A stretch of 20,782 nt of DNA from GCA-020352575 sp041635475 (GTDB lineage Bacteria; Actinomycetota; Acidimicrobiia; Spongiisociales; JAENVV01): contig JBFKVA010000038.1 in the NCBI GenBank assembly GCA_041635475.1, positions 1-20,782 of the forward strand, read 5' to 3'. The notes beneath the pieces are model-generated. The model was not told the origin of the DNA. It was given only the letters and a program-made list of their open reading frames with translations, and ran no database searches. Position 1 is the stretch's first letter. The number at the start of each line of letters is the position of its first letter. Position numbers and translations under genes: made by a program. Below, piece after piece: positions 14,748 through 20,346 of this stretch.

Positions 14748-16022
14748 GTGAGCGCCACCACGATCACCAAGATCACGGCCAGGGAGATCCTCGACTCCCG
14801 CGGCACCCCGACCGTCGAGGCGGAAGTCCACCTCGCCCGGGGCGGGTTCGGACGATCCGGTGTTCCCTCCGGTGCCTCCACCGGGGCGCTGGAGGCCATC
14901 GAGCTGCGCGACGGCGGGCACCGCTGGGCGGGCAAGGGCGTGTCCAAGGCGGTCGCCAACGTCAACGACGTCATCGCCCCCGCCCTGCAAGGTCACGATG
15001 CCACCGACCAGGAAGGCATCGACCAGGCCATGCTCCTCCTCGACGGGACACCCAACAAGGGCCGGCTGGGGGCCAACGCGATCCTGGCAGTGTCGCTGGC
15101 CACGGCCCGAGCCGCGGCAGCCGGACTCGGCCTCCCCCTCTTCCGCTACCTGGGGGGACCAACGGCCCGGCTCCTGCCCATTCCCATGCTCAACGTCCTC
15201 AACGGGGGCGCCCACGCCGCCAACAGCGTTGACATCCAGGAGTTCATGCTGGTGCCGGCCGGGGCCCCGTCGTTCCGGGCCGCCCTGCGGGCCGGCGTGG
15301 AGATCTACCACGTGCTCAAGAAGGTCCTGAGCGGCCGCGGCCTTGCCACGAACGTCGGCGACGAAGGGGGTTTCGCTCCCAACCTCGCCACCAACCGTGA
15401 AGCCCTCGAACTCCTCTCCGAGGCGGTTGAGGCCGCCGGGTACAAACTGGGTGACGACGTCGCCCTCGCCCTGGACGTGGCCGGCACCGAGCTCTACAGC
15501 GAGGGGTCCTACCACCTCGAGGGCCGGGTTCTCTCGTCGGAGGACATGTCCGCCTACCTCGTGGGACTCGCCGACGAGTTCCCGCTCGTCTCGATCGAAG
15601 ACGGCATGGCCGAGGACGACTGGGACGGGTGGGTCCATCTCACCAAGGCGCTCGGTGACCGCTGTCAGCTCGTCGGCGACGACCTGTTCGTGACGAACGA
15701 GACGATCCTGGCCCGTGGCATCCGGGAACGGGCCGCGAACGCCATCCTCATCAAGGTCAACCAGATCGGGACGCTGTCCGAGACGTTGCATGCCATGGAC
15801 ACGGCCCGGGGCGCCGGCTTTGGGCGCATGGTGAGCCACCGTTCGGGCGAGACGGAGGACGCGTTCATCGCTCACCTGGCCGTCGCCACCAACGCCGGCC
15901 AGATCAAGGCGGGGGCCCCGGCCCGGTCCGAACGGACCGCCAAGTACAACCAGCTCCTGCGGATCGAGGAGATGCTGGGCGAGACCGCCCGCTACGCCGG
16001 CTGGGGAGTGCTGCGCGGATGA
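14748..16022 (+). CDS. eno: Enolase
   Basis: Enolase interconverts 2-phosphoglycerate and phosphoenolpyruvate in glycolysis and gluconeogenesis. The 424-aa length is normal. The N-terminal ITAREILDSRGTPTVE and the mobile loop VPSGASTGALEAIELRD are typical. Catalytic and metal residues are present: E206 (GDEGGFAPN), D243 (ALDVAGTE), E284-D285 (SIEDGMAEDDW), D311-D312 (GDDLFVTN), K336 (LIKVNQIGTLSE), H364-R365-S366 (SHRSGETED) and K387. The motif KAGAPARSER replaces the usual KTGAPSRSER, a mild change. GTG 14748 is supported by AGGAG six bases upstream. The TGA stop overlaps the ftsB ATG (ATGA), so the two are coupled. Confidence 0.97.
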   Translation: MSATTITKITAREILDSRGTPTVEAEVHLARGGFGRSGVPSGASTGALEAIELRDGGHRWAGKGVSKAVANVNDVIAPALQGHDATDQEGIDQAMLLLDGTPNKGRLGANAILAVSLATARAAAAGLGLPLFRYLGGPTARLLPIPMLNVLNGGAHAANSVDIQEFMLVPAGAPSFRAALRAGVEIYHVLKKVLSGRGLATNVGDEGGFAPNLATNREALELLSEAVEAAGYKLGDDVALALDVAGTELYSEGSYHLEGRVLSSEDMSAYLVGLADEFPLVSIEDGMAEDDWDGWVHLTKALGDRCQLVGDDLFVTNETILARGIRERAANAILIKVNQIGTLSETLHAMDTARGAGFGRMVSHRSGETEDAFIAHLAVATNAGQIKAGAPARSERTAKYNQLLRIEEMLGETARYAGWGVLRG

Positions 16023-16399
16023 GGAAGAAGGTCGTCGTGATCGTGCCGGTGCTGCTGCTGGTGGTGGCGGCCGTCGTGTTCACGAACCTCTTCCCGTTCC
16101 GTCAGATGCTCGCCGCTGACCGCGCCGTGGCGGGGGCCCAGCAGGAGTTGGCGTCGGTGACCGCCACCAACGCCGCCCTCGAGGCGGAGCTGGCGGCCCT
16201 GCAGACCCCGGAGGAGACCGAACGGCTCGCCCGCGACGAGCTCGGGTACGTGTTCCCGGGTGAGCAGGGATTCGTTGTGGTCTCACCCGACGAGGAGGCG
16301 GCCGTGGGGGAGGAGGCCGTCGACGAGGCGTTGCCCGAGCCCCGCCCCTGGTACGCCCCCATCGTCGACTTCCTCACCGGCCGTGACCTCGAGGGGTAG
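16019..16399 (+). CDS. FtsB/DivIC-family septum formation protein
   Basis: This 126-aa bitopic protein has a short basic cytoplasmic N-terminus (MRKK), one transmembrane helix (5-23) and a coiled-coil segment (about 32-63, AVAGAQQELASVTATNAALEAEL as two abutting heptad stretches). The family signature is ETERLARDELGYVFPGEQGF (66-85 region). FtsB/DivIC proteins join FtsL and FtsQ/DivIB in the divisome and link septal wall synthesis to the Z ring. The C-terminal tail (about 90-126) is acidic and proline-containing, ending in WYAPIVDFLTGRDLEG. Position directly after eno, with a 4-base overlap, is the conserved actinobacterial arrangement (Rv1023-Rv1024). Confidence 0.88.
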   Translation: MRKKVVVIVPVLLLVVAAVVFTNLFPFRQMLAADRAVAGAQQELASVTATNAALEAELAALQTPEETERLARDELGYVFPGEQGFVVVSPDEEAAVGEEAVDEALPEPRPWYAPIVDFLTGRDLEG

Positions 16400-16421
16400 C
16401 CCCACCCGTTTTCCCACGCCC

Positions 16422-16444
16422 GTTGTCCGGCATGGGCGGACAAC
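16422..16444. terminator. Perfect 8-bp stem-loop between ftsB and the DUF501 gene
   Basis: GTTGTCCG (16422-16429) and CGGACAAC (16437-16444) form a perfect stem with a 7-nt loop (GCATGGG). It lies 22 bases after the ftsB stop and 15 bases before GTG 16460. There is no T-tract. It could terminate the eno-ftsB transcript, or protect or attenuate mRNA entering the DUF501 gene. Confidence 0.45.
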
Positions 16445-16459
16445 CGCAGGGGGAAGACC

Positions 16460-16981
16460 GTGAACGTCACCGACGTCGTCGGGGCCCAGATCGGGCGCCC
16501 CCCACGAGCGGAGCCCATCGTTGTCGCTGCGTGCCACCTCGGCCTTCCTGTGGTCATCGAGGTGCCACCGGTGCTCGATGACGGCACCCCGTTCCCCACG
16601 AGGTACTGGTTGACGTGCCCGTTGGCGTCCAAGCGGATCGGGCGGCTCGAGGGTATCGGGGGGGTCAAGCAGCTCGAGCGCCACGCCGACTCGAACGAGG
16701 AGTTCGGCGCGGCGCTCGACGAGGCCCACGCCCGGTACGCATCCGCCCGCGACGCCGCCGTGCCCCCGGGTGCCGAGCATGCCCCCAGCGGAGGGGTGGG
16801 AGGGACCCGCCGCGGGATCAAATGCATCCACGCCCACTACGCCGACCACGCCGCCGGCAACCCCAACCCGGTGGGGGCGGCGGCCGCCCCCTTTGTCGAA
16901 CCACTCGACTGCGACCGGCCCTGCGTGGTTGCGACCGCCACCTCTGTCGAGCTGAACCCGTCGTGGCGGGAACCACGGTGA
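16460..16981 (+). CDS. DUF501 family protein
   Basis: This 173-aa protein belongs to the actinobacterial DUF501 family (Rv1025-like), of unknown biochemical role. Conserved stretches visible are FPTRYWLTCP (45-54), a glycine-rich run ending GTRRGIKCIHAHYADH (115-130), and NPNPVG (134-139), with cysteines C53, C122, C151 and C155 and histidines H124 and H126 that could bind a metal; that is inference. GTG 16460 follows the purine-rich AGGGGGAAG at 16448-16456. The stop overlaps the ppx start (GTGA), and the DUF501-ppx pairing is conserved in actinobacteria, which hints at a role near polyphosphate or ppGpp metabolism. Confidence 0.9.
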   Translation: MNVTDVVGAQIGRPPRAEPIVVAACHLGLPVVIEVPPVLDDGTPFPTRYWLTCPLASKRIGRLEGIGGVKQLERHADSNEEFGAALDEAHARYASARDAAVPPGAEHAPSGGVGGTRRGIKCIHAHYADHAAGNPNPVGAAAAPFVEPLDCDRPCVVATATSVELNPSWREPR

Positions 16982-17871
16982 CGACTGCCGCCGTCTTCGA
17001 CATCGGGACGAACACCGTGCGCTGCCTGGCGTTCGAGGACGGTCGGGAGGCGTACCGGGACCACCGGGTGGTGCGGCTGGGACAGGGAGTGGACGAGACC
17101 GGCGTGTTGGATCCGGCCGCCATCGACCGGGCAGTCGCAGGGCTGGCCGAACTGTCGCGGGCCGCCGGCCCCAGCGATGCGCGGGACGCGGTTGCCACGT
17201 CGGCTTCGCGTGACGCCGCCAACCGGGACCGCTTCTTGGACCTGGCGGCCGCCACCCTGGGGGTTCGCCCCCGGGTGATCACCGGCGATGAGGAGGCCTC
17301 CCTGTCGTTCGCGGGGGCGCTCACCGGCTTTGCCGCTCCCCGGCCCCCGGACGACGTCGCCCTGGTGATCGATGTGGGCGGCGGGTCGACCGAGTTCGTG
17401 CTGGGGCGGACGGTTCCCACGTACGCCATCTCCACCGAGATGGGTTCGGTGCGCCTCACCGAACGAGTGATCCCGGAACGGCCGTCGAACCGGGTGGAGG
17501 AGGCGATGGCCGAGGCGGCTCGGGTGCTGGGGGCGGCTGACCTGCCGGAGCCGGCCGACGTCGTCATCGGGGTCGCCGGCACGTTCACCGCCCTAGGTGC
17601 CATCGACCTCGGCCTCGATGCGTACGACCGGGCCCTCGTCCACCACCACGTCCTCACCGTGGCCGCCCTCGACCGGATCATCGCAGCGCTGGCATCGATG
17701 ACGGTGGAGGAGACCGCGGCCATTCCCAGCCTGGAGCCGGCCCGGGCCCCGGTCCTCCTCGGGGGCGCCATCGTGGTGAGGGCAGCGTTGGGTGTGGCCG
17801 GCGCCGGCTCGGTCGTGGTCAGCGAGCACGACCTGCTCGACGGCCTCATGGCCCGCCTCCTCGGCGCCTGA
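16978..17871 (+). CDS. ppx: Ppx/GppA-family exopolyphosphatase
   Basis: Ppx/GppA phosphatases release phosphate from polyphosphate ends or convert pppGpp to ppGpp. The 297-aa protein has the ASKHA nucleotide-binding fold: phosphate-1 motif FDIGTNTVR (7-15), the conserved ITGDEEASLSF (101-111, with E105/E106 as the catalytic glutamate candidates), phosphate-2 motif VIDVGGGSTEF (130-140) and VAGTFTALGA (199-208). It lacks the C-terminal HD domain of E. coli Ppx (about 500 aa), as do the short mycobacterial homologues Rv0496 and Rv1026. Whether polyphosphate or pppGpp is the main substrate cannot be told. GTG 16978 overlaps the DUF501 stop by 4 bases and puts the first strand at the N-terminus. 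Confidence 0.92.
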   Translation: MTTAAVFDIGTNTVRCLAFEDGREAYRDHRVVRLGQGVDETGVLDPAAIDRAVAGLAELSRAAGPSDARDAVATSASRDAANRDRFLDLAAATLGVRPRVITGDEEASLSFAGALTGFAAPRPPDDVALVIDVGGGSTEFVLGRTVPTYAISTEMGSVRLTERVIPERPSNRVEEAMAEAARVLGAADLPEPADVVIGVAGTFTALGAIDLGLDAYDRALVHHHVLTVAALDRIIAALASMTVEETAAIPSLEPARAPVLLGGAIVVRAALGVAGAGSVVVSEHDLLDGLMARLLGA

Positions 17872-17879
17872 GCCCGCCG

Positions 17880-17885
17880 TACACT
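17880..17885 (+). promoter_or_regulatory. Putative -10 box of tRNA-Leu
   Basis: TACACT lies 8 bases before the first base of the mature tRNA, so the primary transcript would have almost no 5' leader. A -35 box would fall inside the end of ppx; none is convincing. Confidence 0.4.
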
Positions 17886-17893
17886 GGTCGCGC

Positions 17894-17977
17894 ACCCCGG
17901 TGCCGGAACTGGAATACGGATCTGGCTTAAAACCAGACGCCCGCAAGGGCATGTGGGTTCGAGTCCCACCCGGGGTA
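17894..17977 (+). tRNA. tRNA-Leu (anticodon UAA)
   Basis: A class II tRNA folds cleanly. The acceptor is ACCCCGG (17894-17900) with CCGGGGT (17970-17976), discriminator A17977. The D stem is CCG/CGG with GG in the loop. The anticodon stem TCTGG/CCAGA (17921-17937) encloses loop CTTAAAA, anticodon TAA at 17928-17930. The long variable arm has stem GCCC/GGGC. The T arm is GTGGG-TTCGAGT-CCCAC (17953-17969). The 3' CCA is not encoded (CCG follows the discriminator). It reads UUA (and by wobble UUG), UUA being a very rare codon in DNA this GC-rich. Confidence 0.96.
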
Positions 17978-17993
17978 CCGGCGTCGCCCGTTC

Positions 17994-18035
17994 CGTCCCC
18001 GGTCCCTCGGTCCTCTGTCCTCTGTCCTCCCTCCT
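17994..18035. repeat. Degenerate pyrimidine-rich heptanucleotide array upstream of aceK
   Basis: GTCC recurs at 17995, 18002, 18010, 18017 and 18024, that is every 7 bases (once 8). The clearest units are CGGTCCT, CTGTCCT, CTGTCCT and CCCTCCT (18008-18035). The last base of the array is the first base of the TAGGCT box of aceK. Confidence 0.78.
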
Positions 18036-18040
18036 AGGCT
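18035..18040 (+). promoter_or_regulatory. Putative leaderless -10 box of aceK
   Basis: TAGGCT lies 7 bases before ATG 18048 and no Shine-Dalgarno is visible, so the mRNA probably starts at the ATG. The region that should hold a -35 box is the heptamer array itself. Confidence 0.45.
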
Positions 18041-18047
18041 GGCCCCG

Positions 18048-19781
18048 ATGTCGACGCCCCCGCCCGTGCTCTCGGATTCGAGGCTCTCCAACCTCGGGGC
18101 GACGGCCATCCTCAAGGCGTTCGACGCGTACGCCAGCCGCTGGCAGATCGTCACCCGCCGCGCTCGACTGCGGTTCCAGCAGCGTGACTGGGCCGGCATG
18201 CATAAGGACACCGCCGAGCGGCTCAACCTCTACGGGGAATCAGTCCGGCCGACCGTCGAGGAGATCCGGGGCCTCCTGGGGCCTCGCCTCACCGACCCGA
18301 TGATCTGGGCCGGCATGAAGGCGGTGTACTCGGGCCTCATCATGAGCCGTAACGACTGGGAGGTCGCCGAGACGTTCTTCAACTCGGTCTCGCGCAAGGT
18401 CTTCACGACGGTCGGCGTCAACCAGAACGTGGAGTTCGTCGACACCGACTTCGAGGTGCCCCCGGTCGTGTCGGGCACGACCGTGTCCCGCACCTACGGG
18501 CGGACGACCGACATCACCGGCCTCGTCCGTGCGGTCCTCGGTGACGCCGACCTGGGCGTCCCGTTTGTCGACCTCGAGGCCGACGCGGCGGCGGTGGCCG
18601 ACCGGATCACCCGCCGGCTCCACGAGGCGAGTGCGTTGCCGTCGGTGGAACGGGCCGAGGTCCTCGACATGGTCTTCTACCGGGGTTCGGCGGCGTACGT
18701 CCTGGGGCGAATCCTCTCGGGGTCCGAGCAGTTCCCCGTGGCCATCGCCATCGAACACCGGCCGGACGGGGCGGCCGTCGACGCGGTGCTCCTCTACGAG
18801 AACCAGATCTCGATCCTCTTCTCGTTCACCCGCTCGTACTTCCATGTCGAGCTCGATCGTCCGTACGATGTGGTTCGGTTCCTGCGCCGGCTCATGCCCC
18901 GCAAACGGACCGCCGAGCTCTACATCTCCATCGGCTCCAACAAGCACGGCAAGACGGAGCTGTACCGCGACCTTCTCCGTCACCTCAAGAGCACAGATGA
19001 CACCTTCGAGACGGCCCGCGGCAAGAAGGGCCTCGTCATGGCGGTGTTCGGGCTCCCCGGCCACGAGGACGTGTTCAAGGTCATCCGGGACACCCCCGGG
19101 TACCCCAAGACGATCACCCGCAACGAGGTCATCGCCAAGTACTCACTGGTGTTCCAGCACGAGCGGGGTGGTCGCCTCATGGACGTCCAGTCGTTCGAAC
19201 ACCTCACCTTCCCGGCTGGCCGGTTCGAGAAGACCCTCCTCGACGAGCTGCTCACCGAGTGTGGGCGGACGGTCAGGCTCGTGGGCGAGGAGATCGTCAT
19301 CGACCACCTCTACGTGGAGCGCCGGGTCATCCCGCTTGACATCTACGTCCGGGAGGCGTCGTCGCTGCACGCCCGCAATGCGGTGCTCGACTTCGGGCAG
19401 TCGATCAAGGACTTGGCGGCCAACGACATCTTCCCCGGCGACATGCTCCTCAAGAACTTCGGCGTCACCCGCCACGGCCGGGTCGTCTTCTACGACTACG
19501 ACGACCTCTCGACGCTTCGGGCCGTCAGCTTCCGCGAGTTGCCGACTCCCCGCACCCCGGAGGACGAGCTGGCAGCCGAGCCGTGGTTCGCGGTGGGTGC
19601 CCACGACATCTTTCCCGAGGAGCTGGAGCGGTTCCTCGGGCTCGCCGGCGACCTGCGCCATGCGTTCCTGGAGACGCATGGGGACCTGTTCGATGTCGGG
19701 TACTGGTGGGGCATGCAGGCCAGTCTCGGGAGGGGAACCCACATGCCCATCTACCCGTACGAGGACTCGGCCCGGCTGTAG
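18048..19781 (+). CDS. aceK: Isocitrate dehydrogenase kinase/phosphatase
   Basis: AceK phosphorylates and dephosphorylates isocitrate dehydrogenase, directing isocitrate into the TCA cycle or the glyoxylate bypass. At 577 aa it is almost the length of the E. coli enzyme (578) and is recognisable throughout. The N-terminal regulatory domain covers about 1-310 (MKAVYSGLIMSRNDWEVAETFFNS as adjoining conserved stretches; TFFNSVSRKVF). The kinase-like domain has the ATP loop ARGKKGLVM (323-331), K344 (VFKVIRD), D379 (LMDVQSFEHL; aligned with E. coli D371), D465 and N470 (FPGDMLLKNFG) and DYD (483-485), the DFG equivalent. SIGSNKHGKTELYRDLLRH is also typical. No aceA, aceB or icd gene is in the window. 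ATG 18048 is 7 bases after TAGGCT. The family is best known from Proteobacteria, so its presence here is notable. Confidence 0.95.
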   Translation: MSTPPPVLSDSRLSNLGATAILKAFDAYASRWQIVTRRARLRFQQRDWAGMHKDTAERLNLYGESVRPTVEEIRGLLGPRLTDPMIWAGMKAVYSGLIMSRNDWEVAETFFNSVSRKVFTTVGVNQNVEFVDTDFEVPPVVSGTTVSRTYGRTTDITGLVRAVLGDADLGVPFVDLEADAAAVADRITRRLHEASALPSVERAEVLDMVFYRGSAAYVLGRILSGSEQFPVAIAIEHRPDGAAVDAVLLYENQISILFSFTRSYFHVELDRPYDVVRFLRRLMPRKRTAELYISIGSNKHGKTELYRDLLRHLKSTDDTFETARGKKGLVMAVFGLPGHEDVFKVIRDTPGYPKTITRNEVIAKYSLVFQHERGGRLMDVQSFEHLTFPAGRFEKTLLDELLTECGRTVRLVGEEIVIDHLYVERRVIPLDIYVREASSLHARNAVLDFGQSIKDLAANDIFPGDMLLKNFGVTRHGRVVFYDYDDLSTLRAVSFRELPTPRTPEDELAAEPWFAVGAHDIFPEELERFLGLAGDLRHAFLETHGDLFDVGYWWGMQASLGRGTHMPIYPYEDSARL

Positions 19782-19782
19782 G

Positions 19783-19819
19783 GAGCGTCGAGCGTCGAGC
19801 GTCAAGCGTCAAGAGCGTC
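19783..19819. repeat. Heptanucleotide array GAGCGTC after the aceK stop
   Basis: GAGCGTC three times (19783-19803), AAGCGTC (19804-19810), then after AA a further GAGCGTC (19813-19819). It begins two bases after the aceK stop. It differs in sequence from the array that follows at 19826 but has the same 7-base period. Confidence 0.92.
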
Positions 19820-19825
19820 CCATTC

Positions 19826-19853
19826 TTGTCTCTTGTCTCTTGTCTCTCGTCTC
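19826..19853. repeat. Heptanucleotide array TTGTCTC upstream of usp
   Basis: TTGTCTC three times (19826-19846) followed by TCGTCTC (19847-19853). Each unit contains TTGTC, similar to a -35 element (TTGACA), and the array ends 12 bases before the TAGCAT box of the universal stress protein gene, so copy number could alter promoter spacing. Confidence 0.92.
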
Positions 19854-19865
19854 TTCCCTCGCGCG

Positions 19866-19896
19866 TAGCATCTCGGAAGAGCCCCATAGGAGGAGG
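19866..19896 (+). promoter_or_regulatory. Putative -10 box and strong ribosome-binding site of usp
   Basis: TAGCAT (19866-19871) fits a -10 box. AGGAGGAGG (19888-19896) is the strongest Shine-Dalgarno in the window, 6 bases before ATG 19903, and contrasts with the leaderless starts of neighbouring genes. Confidence 0.55.
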
Positions 19897-19902
19897 ACTC
19901 GC

Positions 19903-20334
19903 ATGCGCATCATGGTTGGTGTCGACAGCAGCTCGAGGGCGGCACTCGAAGAGGCACTCCATCTTGCCCGTCAACTCGACGCCGAACTCCACATTGTGTA
20001 CTCCTCCTTCGTGTCGGCGGCGCTGTTCAGTGCCGTGGCCCGCGTCCCGGTGGATGTGGAGTCGATCAAGGACGCCCAGGCCGAGGCCACGTGGGAGATG
20101 GTGGAGGAGGTGCTCGCGACCCATCCGTACCCGGTGCACAAACACACGGTGCATGGGTACCCGCCCGACGCCCTCCTTGACGCCGAGAAGGACCTGCATC
20201 CGGATCTCATCGTCCTCGGGTCGCGGGGCCGGGGCGAGCTGGCGTCGTTCCTTCTCGGCAGCACCGGGCACCGGGTGCTCCAGTACGCCAAGGCGAACGT
20301 GCTCATCGTCAAGCACCAAGAGGACGACGACTGA
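19903..20334 (+). CDS. Universal stress protein (UspA family, ATP-binding type)
   Basis: This 143-aa single-domain Usp has the ATP-binding pattern G-x2-G-x9-G-S/T: G106, G109, G119-S120 (GSRGRGELASFLLGS), plus D8 in the first strand (RIMVGVDSS) and the closing strand ANVLIVK. Such proteins form dimers and bind ATP, and are induced by growth arrest or energy stress. The residue pattern is complete, so it should be the nucleotide-binding rather than the non-binding type. The strong ribosome-binding site suggests high expression. It follows aceK by 121 bases filled with two heptamer arrays and has its own -10 box, and it ends exactly where the minus-strand SDR gene ends. Confidence 0.93.
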   Translation: MRIMVGVDSSSRAALEEALHLARQLDAELHIVYSSFVSAALFSAVARVPVDVESIKDAQAEATWEMVEEVLATHPYPVHKHTVHGYPPDALLDAEKDLHPDLIVLGSRGRGELASFLLGSTGHRVLQYAKANVLIVKHQEDDD

Positions 20335-20346
20335 TCAGCTGATCAG
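20331..20346. repeat. 16-bp perfect palindrome spanning two convergent stop codons
   Basis: CTGATCAGCTGATCAG is its own reverse complement and consists of two copies of the 8-bp palindrome CTGATCAG. It contains the usp TGA (20332-20334) and, on the other strand, the TGA of the SDR gene (20335-20337), with no base between the stops. It could form a short stem at both transcript ends, but has no T-tract. Confidence 0.9.

Noticed and set aside
17978..19902. Integrative element inserted at tRNA-Leu
   Set aside because: No integrase, no duplicated tRNA 3' end and no compositional break are visible; aceK matches its neighbours in GC content.
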